Shown here piece after piece: positions 45,801 to 58,100 of a stretch of 64,000 nt of DNA. Position numbers and translations under genes: made by a program. This DNA comes from Klebsormidium nitens (lineage: Eukaryota; Streptophyta; Klebsormidiophyceae; Klebsormidiales; Klebsormidiaceae). The notes under the pieces are model-generated. The model was given only the letters and a program-made list of their open reading frames with translations. It had not been told where the DNA came from and did not search any database. The stretch is from assembly GCA_000708835.1 (NCBI GenBank), contig DF237220.1, positions 52,507 through 116,506 of the forward strand. Reading direction: 5' to 3'. Within the stretch, counting starts at the first letter, position 1, and every line of letters begins with the position of its first letter.

Positions 45801-46555
45801 NNNNNNNNNNNNNNNNNNNNNNNNNNNNNNNNNNNNNNNNNNNNNNNNNNNNNNNNNNNNNNNNNNNNNNNNNNNNNNNNNNNNNNNNNNNNNNNNNNNN
45901 NNNNNNNNNNNNNNNNNNNNNNNNNNNNNNNNNNNNNNNNNNNNNNNNNNNNNNNNNNNNNNNNNNNNNNNNNNNNNNNNNNNNNNNNNNNNNNNNNNNN
46001 NNNNNNNNNNNNNNNNNNNNNNNNNNNNNNNNNNNNNNNNNNNNNNNNNNNNNNNNNNNNNNNNNNNNNNNNNNNNNNNNNNNNNNNNNNNNNNNNNNNN
46101 NNNNNNNNNNNNNNNNNNNNNNNNNNNNNNNNNNNNNNNNNNNNNNNNNNNNNNNNNNNNNNNNNNNNNNNNNNNNNNNNNNNNNNNNNNNNNNNNNNNN
46201 NNNNNNNNNNNNNNNNNNNNNNNNNNNNNNNNNNNNNNNNNNNNNNNNNNNNNNNNNNNNNNNNNNNNNNNNNNNNNNNNNNNNNNNNNNNNNGGAGGCA
46301 GCAGTGACGGCAGCCAAGAAAGTGTCGGCCGCCGAGAAGACCCAGGCCGACACTGAAGCAGCAGTGACGGCAGCCAAGAAACTGTCGGCCGCCGAGAAGA
46401 CCCAGGCCGACAGTGAGGCAGCATTGACACCAGCCAAGAAAGTCTCGGCTGCAAAAGCGGCCCCGCCCAGCAAGCCCCCCCCGCCGCAGCAGCAGAAGCC
46501 TGCTGAGAAGGTCCGGCCGAAGCAGGTCGTTTCGGCAACCAAGGCGGCTGAGTAA
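39805..46555 (+). CDS. MFP1-like thylakoid coiled-coil protein (interrupted by assembly gap)
   Basis: Exons 39805-40111, 40907-41367, 41689-41814, 42398-42643, 43056-43433, 43817-44040, 44487-44745 and 45178-45342 join in phase. A possible exon begins at 45687 and runs into the N gap, and the last exon resumes at 46294 and ends at 46555. The N-terminus is Ser/Gln/Arg-rich like a plastid transit peptide. It is followed by LARRSLLAAVLL and ASA, resembling a twin-arginine thylakoid signal. A Pro/Ala-rich spacer and one membrane helix (GGIAAAVAGLASVVLGFALV) come next. After that come more than 400 residues of heptad coiled coil, and a Lys/Ala-rich repeat tail. This matches the layout of MFP1, a thylakoid-anchored protein whose C-terminus binds plastid nucleoid DNA. 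Sequence identity in coiled coils is weak evidence, so family assignment rests on architecture. Exon 8 appears to end at a GC donor. Confidence 0.72.
45694..46293. other. Assembly gap, 600 N
   Basis: Exactly 600 unknown bases interrupt the MFP1-like gene. The right edge starts inside a 60-bp coding tandem repeat, so the gap probably hides further repeat copies that the assembly could not resolve. The round length may be an estimate. Confidence 0.98.
46295..46453 (+). repeat. 60-bp coding minisatellite in the MFP1-like gene
   Basis: Two full units (46295-46354 and 46355-46414) and a diverged third (46415-46453) are visible. Each encodes 20 residues of the type EAAVTAAKKVSAAEKTQADT, and the array continues to the left into the N gap. 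The first two units differ at only a few bases, which suggests recent expansion or homogenisation. Confidence 0.9.
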
Positions 46556-48590
46556 CACTATACGCCCAGTGTAAGCTAGTCATCCTCGGACCATACAAGG
46601 TGATTTATGGACAGCGCGTTGCACCTTAGACCTACTTTAGAAACTCTCTTGGAAGTCGGAAGTCTTAGGTGGAGTTGAACATAGAATGTTTCTCAGGGTT
46701 GATCTGATTTGTGGCGGGCGTAGGAGTCTTTCACAGACCTTTGAGCAGATAGTACGAATGGGCTCGCAACCGGGCAGTGGCGCTTGTGTGGTTGCGTAAT
46801 AAATTTACCGATTGACTGCAAAATTGAATCTTGGGTCTGCCCGTCTAGAACATTTGAAGCGTCCGCAATCAGATGCACTATATGGCAGCTAGTCTTTATC
46901 CAGAGTTAGGTTCGAGTCGGCATGGGAGCAATACGTACGGCTTTGTCACTTCGGTTAGCATGCATGGTTCGGCAGTGGATTGGTTAGCGGCATGGCAATA
47001 CAGCCTTGTTTGTAGCGCATGTGCGATCCTTATCTCCGTATAGTGGCCTGCGATGGTGAGGCTGTGCCTCAGATTACTAGTGCATGCGTTAGTACTTCAT
47101 TGCTCACACAGAATGCGCACCAGATTGCGTATTGTTTGGAGCCTCGAATTACTCAGAGAATGCCCGGATCGCATTGGTCACTGTATACTAGATACAGTGT
47201 TAAACGGACCACGAAAGGAGCATTATTTGAGCAGTTCTTAAATTTCCACTGCAACTTGGACGGTATAAGCTAGCAAAGAGAAGGCTCAGTGCTGCTGGTG
47301 AGCATCGCACCTCCGTGACTTCCAAGCTGCGGCATCCGATCGCAGCCAGGCTGCGGCATGCCTGCAGGCACGTAATGGACTAAACGTGGCCGCCCCGCGC
47401 CACTCATGCTGCACCCCGGGGCCCGCCAGGATCAAGTAACCGGCGCAGTTGCAGTTGACCCTGGACGGGATAAGAACCGGTGGCCGATCACTGATCATCA
47501 TACAACGATCACACATGCCGGAAAACCAACTTCCGGCCGGCGATTTTCGCCAGTTCTGGCCATTCTGGCCGTCGACGGCGGCCAGAAAATTTCTGCCATA
47601 CTTTTGTCGGTCGGCCACGGCCGGCGACGGTCGGTACTGCCGTCACTGTCGAGGAAGCCTACGTGGCAAACATGTTCCCCCGGGGCAAAACCTTGCCGTC
47701 GCGGGTTGTGTTTTACCGACATCATCATCAGGCTGAAGAGCATATGTGAATCTCATATAGGTGTTTATAATCACAAAACACAGAGTATACGGATATGGGA
47801 CGGATATAAAAAAATGACCGGTGTTCAGATAAGTTGAGTGGGGTTAAAATTGACATGATCACGGGGAACATGGGCATCATAGACCTGTCAGGACTTGGGT
47901 TATGGGTCTTGGATTCAATCTCCCGGGGATACAAACCTGTTAGGTGGTAATAAGCTGTGACACATATTCGGAGAGAAAAAATAACTTTTGGGCATACCAT
48001 AAGCACGGAGTCTTCATGCACTCTGGCAGGTTATATCAAGCAAAGTTGCTCGGTTCCTGGAAGACTTTCCTTGTTTAACGGTCATCGGACGTCCCAGATT
48101 TGGCCATCGCCAAAACAGCTCGACGGCTGTACCGACCAGAAGTTGATGGTCGCTATGTGTGATCGACCCGAGTCCGCAGCCGGCCAAACAGCCGTCGAAA
48201 TCTGTCACCGGCCAGAAAATTTCGCTTTCATGTGTGATCGCTGATCGCTGTGATCGCTGACGGTCGCTCGCGAAGCCCAGACCAGCCGAAGCCCTGAAGC
48301 CCCGAAGCCCCAGGGCCCAGGCCCAGCCGAAGCCCAGACCAGCGCGTGCGGTACCGTAAAAGCTTTGAATCAACACCGGTAGGTGTTGAAGGTTGCACTG
48401 CCTCTAGGGTGTCAATCCATGTTCACTAGTTTCAACAGGAACTGGCGGCCTGCTCCGAACGTCTGGCCCTGGGTACCGGTATTCACAGAATGCTGTGCAG
48501 GCTACAGTACAGGATGCTCGGATAGCTAGGCAGGCACTCTCCATACGTCTGCCACTGGTTGAGCTGAGGACTGCTCGTTTCTTTTGCGAC
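46556..48590. other. Intergenic region with a degenerate inverted/direct repeat cluster
   Basis: No gene was recognised in these 2 kb between the MFP1-like and DUF3531 genes. The part 47480-48265 is built from GGCC/CCGG-rich words. It has one GATCACACAT (47507) facing two ATGTGTGATC copies (48155, 48230), and two direct copies of GGCCAGAAAATTTC (47580, 48210). From 48275 to 48345 there is a short G/C-rich tandem built on AAGCCC(C)AGACC. The rest is unremarkable. Confidence 0.5.
47500..48245. mobile_element. Possible degraded inverted-repeat transposon relic
   Basis: The left side carries GATCACACATGCCGG followed by GGCCGG words. The right side, read on the opposite strand, carries GATCACACATG and GATCACACATAGCG followed by similar GGCCGG/TGGTCGG words. 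The repeats are imperfect and I found no target-site duplication, so the ends are approximate. It could also be a locally shuffled repeat rather than a transposon. Confidence 0.3.
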
Positions 48591-51500
48591 ATGGCGCTCT
48601 CCAAGGCTGCCTTTTCCTCGAAATTGAGAGCTCCTGTAATCGTGCAGACCGCTTCCAGTTCGTTGGAAAAACGGTGTTCTGCCACAGCACATGTGCCGCT
48701 GTGCAAAGCTTTTGTGCCGGAATCCTCTGTCTTAACAAAGGCAACATACAATGCTGGTCAGCCTTGGTCCGATATATTTGAGGTTGAGTGTCACACACTT
48801 TTTTGTCGAGGGAGGAGAAATAGAAAGAGTGGTAGAGGAGGGGCTGGCAGCATGGAAGCAGGGGGAGGCAGTTCCAATAGTGGCAAAGAAGGTCGGGAGA
48901 GACGGCGGCGCGAAGGCATCAAAAGAGTGGTGTTGAAGCGAGGAGAAGCATCGGATGCTGCAGGAAGTGAAGAACCAAGGCAAGGTTCTGTCGAACTGCT
49001 AGCTGTCAGGCGATCACTATTTACAGCACGTGCTTGCCTCTACCTGCAGTAGACTCTTTGTCCTGTAGCATAAGAAAGTTGCTCATAGAATGATGTTTGT
49101 TGGTAATGGTGCGGCCAATCTGCTTGACTGTTTTGAGTGCAGCAGAATCTGAAGGCCGCTTCCTTGATCACTTGGAGGCCGCTGAAAGATTTCCAGTGAA
49201 TGGTGGTGGGATTGGATTTTCTTTCAGTCAATAAATCGTGTAGAGTCCTGCACATGGTCAAGAAAAGTGACGTTCTTGCTTGCAAACAAAGGCAATTTGA
49301 GCTAGTGGGGCCCGATTAGTCTGCCTGCTATTGACACAGTGTGGGGCGAGTTGTTTGGCAGGCTGGGGACCGCTGAGAACCCAGAGATCTTGGAGGAGCC
49401 GATGAGCACGGTGGAGAAGCGGCTGCGAGAGCAGCTGGAAGCCCTGGGGGGGGAGGAGTTTCGGCAGCGGCGCACCGTGAGCTGGCGTGATGAGGACCAG
49501 CCGGAGAGGAACGTGGGTGAGTATCGAGTCCCAAGCCGACAGGACTTGAAGGACGGGGACGAGTACATGTACACACAGACGGAGTTCAAGGAAGGGGAGT
49601 TTCCACAATGGGCACAGTGAGCCATTCTGCCCTTGTGGGGCTTCCACGATGTCCTTCCATTGTGCCCGTGGCTATCGCTTCTGTTTCTGGGTGTTCATGG
49701 TCTGATGACCCAATATCTGCAGATCTATCTGTGTTTGGGCCTCAGAGGCAGACTGCCACAGACAGTGCAGACCCATCCTACGGTGAACGTGAGCTCCTTC
49801 GGTTGCTGTCAAAGTATTTGCTTGATTGCGAAGTCAGAGATTGTAATGAGGAGTCAGCGATCCCTTTGCATCCTTGTCTTTGTCCAAAGCTTTTGTTATA
49901 GATGCTTGGTTTTCTGCAGTAACGAAACTGTGTAGCCACCAGGCTAGACAGTGTGGCAGTTTAGTTCTGACAACTTGTCGTCAGGTTCTGAGTCTTGGTG
50001 CCATTGTTTGCAGAGCATATCGGGACGCAGCTAAGAATGACGACGAAATTGCGAAGTTACTCGATGGCGCGCTCGATGACCCAAAAGAGATGCAGGCCAG
50101 GGTAGGTGCAGACCCTGTGTGAAGCCTGCAATGCCGGTGGAACTTTTTCCAGTTTTTCCGTGAAAGCAACAGCGTATTGAGGAAGGCTGTCACTCCCAAG
50201 TCTTTCTGCATGGCAGGAGCACCATGCACGGCGCTTCGCATACAATTGCTGTCGCCTTGCTTGACCCTGCCACTTCCTCATACTCCTTTCGTGGCAAGGC
50301 CAGCCATTTGAAAGAGCATCTTTTGACCGGTCTGCAATTCTGGTGGATATGCAGATGGAGGAGCGGCTATCAAAGAACAAGTCCGAAATATTGCAAGAGA
50401 AGACAGGAGCTGCGGAGCCACCGCAGATTGTCTTCAAAAAGTGAGCTGGGGACCTCCTCGACCCGCACACCGCCAATGCAAGCGAACCTACGAGAGTGGT
50501 CTTGCTCCTGTCTCCCAGCCACTCTAGTGGCGCAGTGGTGATGCAGGATTCTTTCTCTTGCATTCCCGTCTGCGCTGAGCATCAGGTTCTGGCTTGTTTG
50601 CCAGGGCAGGTAGGTCGTAGCTGTGTTGATGATCGTGTTGTTGAAGTCCGGGAGGTATTTGTGCAATCACCGGAGGATGACAGTGGATCTTGTCGATTTA
50701 CTGGTGGAACTTCGTCTCGTAAGGTCTTGTTCTGAACGCGTTTATGTTGTCTGCAGTTTTGATCCGTTTGATTTGAATATCTGGATACAATTGTACAAGC
50801 AGCCCTCCGACGACGACGCCGACCTTCTCGCAGGGGTAGGATGAATGTCGAGCACTCTTCCAATGCAGTGCTGATAGCTTCTTGATGTTTGGAGACGTCA
50901 AGATGCTTAAGAATTGCAAACAATTTACAGCCTGCCGAAGCCTGTCCGAGTGCCGAGTGTCAATCTTGGAACTCGCGATTTTTCGCTCGCAGTTGCTGTC
51001 CACTGGTTCCTCTCCCCTCGCTTCTTTAGTTCGACGGTGCTGCCGAACCTGATTGAACATTGTTGCCTGCGGTGCAGATCCTCCGATCGTGGTACATGCT
51101 TGGCAAGATCGGCGCTTATAACTCTGCCAACCTTCAGGTGGGTTTCCTGTTGATCTTCTCTGCTGAGTATTTCCCAGCGCCCCGGCTGCGGTGCTTAGTT
51201 TTCTTTACTTCACGGATTGGACATCCCCAGTTGTCCAGTCTGGCTAGTTTGTGTGGAGCACGTAATGACTTCACCGACTTCGCAAGTAGGAGGAAACTTT
51301 ACATGCTTTCCATTCACCTCATGGCGAGCCGACACTTATCATCTGAGAAAAGGCCCCATATGGTTGCTTCGAGTGGTTGTCTGCACTTTGCAGCAGCTTT
51401 TAGAGAACAGTCAGTTTTGTACTTTTTTAGATTCTGATCAAGCGACGGTGTTTCTTACTGTCTCCCCTGAACCGTGAAGTTCTGATGCTCACCAGATTGG

Positions 51501-53816
51501 CCGCTTCACCCCCCGTCACAGTCCTCTCGTCCGTTGACGGGCTCGGCCCCCCACGGTGCGCAGGTGTCCGACCGCGAGGAGCTGCTGGACCTCCAGAAGG
51601 ACGAGAAGAACCAGGCCAGCGCCATCCGGTACGACACGCGGCCCGCACCGGGGGAGAGCAAGGTCATGCTCAAGACGTATCTGCACAACATCGGGGACCT
51701 CGAGTTCCAGAACGAGTGGGGAAAGCTCTGGTGAGCGGACCCGCGCCGCTGCTCTTGCGGATGATTGAGCAAGCATGGGTGGTTATTCATTTGTCCACAT
51801 CAGCACGCTCCTCGTCCCCGGTCGACTTGGTGAAGGCATCGATCTGCGACGAAGTCAACACGGGCATTTCGCAATCAGGTGTTTCTCTGGTTTGAGAAGG
51901 TCCCGTCTTGGGTGGAAAAATCCTGGCTTTCTGTTGTGCCTTTTTTTCGCAAGAATGATATTCTTTGACCATATCTACCGTTCCTGATTCCGAGCGCTAC
52001 GAGCATGGATCCCTTCGTAGTTCGTTTCGTTAACTGTATCTGTTTGAATGACTCTGCTGTCATAGTGGGTTCCGTGTCGGAAAGCTTGTCAAGAGACGCA
52101 CGCAGCAGATTGACTGCTTCGACTGGTGTGACCTGATGCTTGTGTGAAGCGGTGGGTGCCACTGGTTGCCGCTTCGAATGCGAAGTGCTCTGGAGGCTTT
52201 CGCGCCTCGTATTCCGACTTTATGTCCTCGCATTGCCTGTCCATGGAACCTGTCTCATCTGCAGATTGTTTTGGCGCAGACCTCTTTACAGTTGTTGCCT
52301 CGCATTGCGACATCGTCTACACCGCGCCTTTGTTGTTGGTAGCAAAACTGGGTTCGGTTGGCTTTGAAAGCCGTGTTTTGCCCCGGGGGAGATGATGTTT
52401 CGGTAAAAGGTCTGAGCGCAGCCTCACGGCTCCGCACCCGCTGCTCGCCCCTCGCTTGGCACGTGGGCTGTACCCCAGCGGTGCTCGTAAGCTATGGATC
52501 ACTGTCTTCGCAAGCAGCCCAACAGGACCCTAATTCTGCCCGCAGCCCAGTGGCTGCGGGCCACGGCCGATCTTTTTACCCCTCCAGCATAGCGTGTGCT
52601 GAGGAGACAGATGTCGGCTGGTCAGCGATGTGCCGAGGGAGGGCTGGGCACTCAGCGGTGGCCCCCGACTGCGCGCATGATTACGATCATTGTCCTGATC
52701 CCCTGGGCTCTTCTGATTGTCGTTTTTCATCGGCTTTGTTTTTATGGGAGGTCTGCTTTGCTTTGCTTTGCTTTGCTTTGCTTTACTCTAGGATTGCATT
52801 CTGGATAGGTGACTGTAAGTCTTTTCCTCGTGCAAAGCTGACGCACCGAGGCACTCTATCTATGCCTTTCAATCTGAGTTTCAAAATGTTGTGTCCTCAA
52901 CGTGGCCCCACTCGTCTTCTGAGAGCTTTGCACTAGAGACCTATTGAACGACCCCCGTTTAGTCGTTCCTCGGCATGTGTCTACCTTTGATTTAGTAAAG
53001 TAGCCGAATGTCCTTTTGCGACACAGTTAACCATGAGATGGAGGCGATGCCGGCCCTGGTCTCTCTCACTTGCCTTACCATCTTGCGCTTCTCAACAAGC
53101 CTTTTTCGCAGACTCTTATCTCCATCCTTTCTTTGCTGCTTGCTCAGCCTTGCGAGCAGTCGTTCCATCAGTAATCTCAATGACTTCATTGCCCTCGCCA
53201 CGTCTGTATTACCGTCAAATTCCGGAGCCTGGACTTTCGTTTAGGGTTTTAGGGTTTTATTGTTTTAGGGTTTCCCTCAAAAAGTCTTATCTTATAGGAG
53301 AGTCGAAGTGGCTATTCGCAAGTCCAGTCGAGCGTGGAGTCATGTCCTCACCGCTGATTTGGGTCACTTCGTTTGCAGGATCGATCTGGGCACGTCGGAC
53401 GCCCTAGCCCTGGACGTTCTGCTCAACGCGCTCTTGAAGTTTAGTGATGAGTGCGTGCCCTATCCCTTCTCGATGCGAGCCTGGCCGTTTTACCTGACAG
53501 CGTGCGCTGTGCGTGCAAGGTCTTCAAATGATTTGGGTAGCACTTCAGATCTTGTGCGTCTAATCTGGCACGTGGATCTTATGAAGGGCACTAGCCCGCT
53601 GGATCCTGCAACTGTGGATTGTCTGCTTCCTATTCGAGTTTCTGTCAATCTTCTCTCGAAGGAGCTTCCTTCTCTGTTTACTGATCCGCTGAAAAGACTT
53701 TGCCTCCTCCGTGCAGTTACGTGGGCATTAAGCAGATTATATTTGGTGGTCAACTAGAAACATGGGACGGTATGATGGACAAAGAAGACAAAGAATACAT
53801 GAAGATTGTAATCTAG
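48591..53816 (+). CDS. Plastid-targeted DUF3531 family protein
   Basis: Nine exons join in phase to 440 residues: 48591-48984, 49340-49616, 50014-50101, 50355-50440, 50757-50835, 51078-51137, 51564-51730, 53379-53450, 53717-53816. The N-terminus (MALSKAAFSSKLRAP) is Ser/Ala/Lys-rich with few acidic residues, like a chloroplast transit peptide. The C-terminal domain (about 282-440) matches my memory of the plant DUF3531 family. Its landmarks are FDPFDLNIW, an RSWYMLGKIGAYNS segment, HNIGDLEFQNEWGKLW, IDLGTSDALALDVLLNALL and IKQIIFGGQLETW. The family occurs in plastid-bearing organisms; no biochemical function is established to my knowledge. The end of exon 1 is the least certain join: a donor at 48764 is in the same phase and would shorten the basic linker. 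Intron 7 is unusually long (1648 bp) and carries simple repeats. Confidence 0.82.
52755..52785. repeat. (CTTTG)n microsatellite
   Basis: About six pentanucleotide units in tandem lie inside the long seventh intron of the DUF3531 gene. Confidence 0.9.
53240..53272. repeat. Short telomere-like TTTAGGG/TTTTAGGG cluster
   Basis: TTTAGGG is followed by TTTTAGGG and, after a short spacer, another TTTTAGGG, about 110 bp upstream of exon 8 of the DUF3531 gene. The units resemble plant (TTTAGGG) and green-algal (TTTTAGGG) telomere repeats, but only about three are present. Confidence 0.7.
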
Positions 53817-55137
53817 AAGAATACCCTCAGATCGGATCACGGTCACCTTTTCGTTAATATCTGGATGCATGAATGATGGTCACTTCCATATCAACGAAAT
53901 CCTGGCAATGCATGAATTTGATGGTATTTTCAGATTTATCAACCGTCGCCGCTACAGCCGCCATGGCCGTGGAGCACGCGGTTTTTTGATGGCCGGGGTC
54001 AACGGAATCCACATGCACCGCGTTGGGGCGAGGACCTTCTAGTTGGTTCACGCATGCAATTTAGCATAGTGACGCATGCTCTAGTTCAAGTTAGTATGTG
54101 CCATGGGAGTCCTTATACCGAGCTGTAGCCGCAGGCAATTCTGACAGTCACTAGCTTTCTGCTTTTCACATGGATCTCGAGCCCCGAATTCAAGTATACA
54201 CAGCTGAGTCCGGGCATGGCACGCAGAGGCCTGGCATGCCTTGCAGTCATGCACTCGCGCCGCCGCGGTTCGTTAGTACAATCCATGCAAATTAATTCGC
54301 TTCGATCCGATCGATTTAGTGAGCGCCATCACTGATATCAAACGTTTGTATGAGCCGCTCTAGCTGGCGTATGTGATATAGTAGTCAATTGAGATCTAGA
54401 AATCATTTGGGCTCTGTTTGTTGTTACATTGCGACGAGGTTGGGAAGCCTTGGAGCTCGCAAACCTAGTGAGGTGCATCACTCAGGGGGAAGATGTTCTC
54501 TTTCCAGCAACCAAGGAGTGAGTCAGCTCAATCGAGGAAGCTTTAATAAACATGACGCCTATGTGGCATGTGCCAATTGGAGCAGATCTATGCAAAGCTG
54601 AGCTAGTGGGTCAATGCTTATTGACTGCAAGACAGCAGACGAAGCCTGTGAATGCAAATACAAAGCACCTAAGTTGACACAATCTTGATAGATTTTCAAA
54701 CATCTGATTCGGACCTGTGACTGTCAATCCCAATTTCAGACTAGTAGCTCAAGTCAGTTTGCCCCTCAGGGCCCCTCAACATGCACTAAGCCTGCATTCA
54801 AACTCCGCTTACAACCCCTATACCTTGTCCTATGATGCAGCGACATGCACGAAACTGGCGTTCCAGTTGACCGTTTTCAAATAAGTTCTGCCACTGTTTC
54901 TTGCCTTGAGCCTTAGCAATGCATACAAAGCTGTTGCTGCCCAAACGCAACCAAGTCACGTTTGGTATGACGAGCTCATCACACCAAACGGACCGGGAAC
55001 TCTTCGCGCAGACTGCTAGCTGCACTCTGCGCTTTGTTCTAGGTTGCTAATGGAGATTAGCACAAGATTTTAACTCAACCCGCGGTATCGAAGCTATACA
55101 CTGTAAGCACACTCGTAAACCCCAGCCTAGGCTCGCT
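53817..55137. other. Intergenic region between convergent DUF3531 and histidine kinase genes
   Basis: This is 1.3 kb of shared 3' flank. I see no gene, repeat or recognisable RNA on either strand. Confidence 0.5.
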
Positions 55138-58100
55138 CTAATCCAACCTGCGCGTCAAGGGTGATGTAGGAGACACGAGACAGTCCACCTTGGCCGTCGC
55201 TAAATGACCTTCTATGGCTGCCCTGACGTCGTTCGGGCGGACCGGTTTCGACAGGAAGCTGTCCATCCCCGCTCTCAAACACTTTTGCGCGTCGTCCTCC
55301 AGGGCGGACGCAGTGAGGGCAATGATGAGGTGCCGCCGGCCGTGCGTCAGCTCGTCAATCCGTATCTGACGAGTGGCCTCATACCCGTCCTGCGAAGAGG
55401 AAGAACCGGCTTCAAAGGCAGCGCAACATGAGACTGGCATAAACAAGACCTGAGAACGGACTCCGATTCGTTACAGTTGTCTTGCCAAACCCTCGTGGCA
55501 TAGGTATGTGCCAGACAGAGCTTCCATAAGAAGGGGCGCTTGCCTTTCCTTCAAATCTCGATTCAGGACCTGTGTTTCGACGCCACGCTGACAAGCTTGT
55601 CAACCTGAATCTAATAAACGTCGTCCCTCGTAAGAGACAACCAAGCCCCGTGCATCCGATCCTGGCTGGTTCGTGCGCTCTCACCAATTCCGGCATGTGG
55701 CAGTCCATGAGGACCACGTCGAAGCGGCCCTCGCGGCACGCCGCCACCGCCTTTCGCCCGTTGTCCACCACCACGAACTCGCAGCCCAGGCTCCGCAGAA
55801 TGCGGCTGGCCACCATCTGGTTCACCGTGTTGTCCTGCAAGGCCAGCAGTCCACGTCAGCATGGCAAGCGGCACGTGGCACTTCTTGGCATTCACAATCC
55901 TCACAGACGAACGCACTTAGCAGCAAGCGCACCGGCCACAAGCCGACGGAACTCCTCGCACAGCCCTCAGCTGACGACAAATCAACCATACGCCTCTGCT
56001 CAAAGGGTTGTTCTCGAGAAAAGCGCAAGACTCGGGCCCTCGAAAGTCAGGATTGGGCAGCGTTCCAAGTGAGATTGAACAGAAAAGCAGCCAAGAACAC
56101 AGGGCATTCATCTTCGCTGACAAAACGATGGGGCCTCGTCTCGATTCCTCTTGGTGGGCGTGTTGTTGCAGTGTGCTCACCTCTGCTACCAGGACGTGCA
56201 GGCTGCGCAGTGTGTCCTTGGTCAGGATGCGCAGCGGGGACAGGCTGCCGGCCACAGTAGACGGGTCGGCAAGCAGCGGGGCGCTCCCGCTGGATGCGCT
56301 GGCGGCCTCTGCGGATGGGGCCTGGCACACCGAAAAAAAAACTCAGGTCAGACAGAATCGGCAAGAATCGGTGGCTCGCGTTTCTCGCTTCGAAACGGTC
56401 AGCTTAGCCATGAGTATGGAGCGTGAGTCAAGCGAGGGAAGGGAGAGAAAAGCCAGTCAACAGGACGACAGAGCACCCGGACACTGAGACACACGGCTTC
56501 CAGAATGTCCCATAGCCGGTGCTAATCACTTAGAGAAACGTCTACTAAAATCGACCGATGCCGCCTGCTGGTCGAAAACTCTTTTCCTTCTCAGGGTAAC
56601 CTTTTGGACGCAACACTTGCCTCGAGCAACCAGAGGAGCTACTCCGCCGGAGCATTTTACCTGAGCAGACAGTCATACCGCGCATCAGGTGATACTCTGC
56701 AAGTAGTAGCACGTTCCCCTCACCTGCGCCTCAGGCCCCCCGCGGGGGGCGGGCAGCCCCAGTCGGATGGTGAAGAAGAAGGACGTGCCCTGGTCGACCG
56801 CACTGCGCCACCAGATCCGCCCTCCCATCGCGTGCACCAGGCTCTGGCTGATGCACAGCCCCAGGCCGGTGCCCCCTGCAAAGAACGGGTCGGCAAGCCT
56901 TAGCAGGGCTTACTACGACGACGAGACAGACAGGATGCACGGCAGAAACGCCACCCGATGCGCAGGAGCAAACACGGGGCTTGACGACTACGTCGCAGAC
57001 TGCCATAAACCGCTCCTTGCCTTGAGGCACCGCTACGTTGTCGGATGCTGAAAACAGAACTTAAATTGTCGTTGCGTCCCGTTCTCTGTCCCCCAGCAAT
57101 CGACCAGCCATGATGCAACACAACAATTGACGCGCCCCGAAAACCCGCTGTTTGTCAGAGAACGCTCGACAGAGCAGCCATATCCGCTGCTCACCGTAGC
57201 GCCGCGAGGTGCTGCTGTCGGCCTGCATGAACGCCTTAAAGATGCGCTCCTGCGCCTCCTCCGGGATGCCCACCCCCGTGTCCCGCACCTCGAACTGCAG
57301 CGCCACGCCCGCCTCCTCCGGACCGGCCTCACCCAGCGGCCTGCTCGTCCCCACTCCATTCGCAACCCCTCCACTTCGCCGCGCTGCATCCGACTTCTGC
57401 CTCTCCAGTTTCAGGCCCCTCGAGCCTCCTTCAGCTTGGTTTGAGCTCTCAACCCCGGCTGCCCCTTCCCCGACCAGCCGCACGGCGACCTGGATCCCGC
57501 CGCTGTCCGTGAACTTGAGCGCGTTGCTGAGCAGGTTGAGCAGGATCTGGCGCAGCCGCATGGGGTCCCCCACCACTTCGTTCGGCACGTCGTCGCTGAC
57601 GTGGACGCCCAGCGCGAGGCCCTTGTCGCGCGCGCCGCGGTCCAGCAGCGCCAGCGTCTGGTGCACCTCCCCGCGCAGGCCGAACGGCAGCGTCTCCAGC
57701 TGCAGGTTGCGCCCCTCGATCTTGGCCAGGTCCAGGATGTCGTTGATCAGCTTGAGCAAGTGGTCCCCCGACCCCCGGATTGTCTCCACGAACCCGCGCT
57801 GCTCCGCGCTCAGCGGTGTGTCCAGTAGTAGCTCCGCGACACCGATCACGCCGTTCATGGGCGTCCGGATCTCGTGGCTGCAGTTGGACAGGAACTGGCT
57901 CTTGGCCGCGTACGCCGCCTCAGCCTCCTCCTTGGCCGCGCGCAGCGCCGCCTCGGCCGCCTTGCGCTCCCTGAGGTCGTGCCAGATGGCAATGAACACC
58001 TGGCGCCCCTCCAGGCTCAGCGCCTTGATGGACACCTCCGTCGGCAGCGGAACGCCGTCGGCGCGAATGTGGTCCCACTCGAAGCGCTCCACCTTGCCCG

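Noticed and set aside
45486-46598. Open frames of 220-370 residues spanning the N run
   Set aside because: Their middle is only unknown bases; the real exon after the gap is the short Lys/Ala-rich plus-strand one.
47406-47837. 143-residue plus-strand open frame in the repeat cluster
   Set aside because: It runs through GGCC-rich repeat words; composition reflects the repeats and there is no family resemblance.
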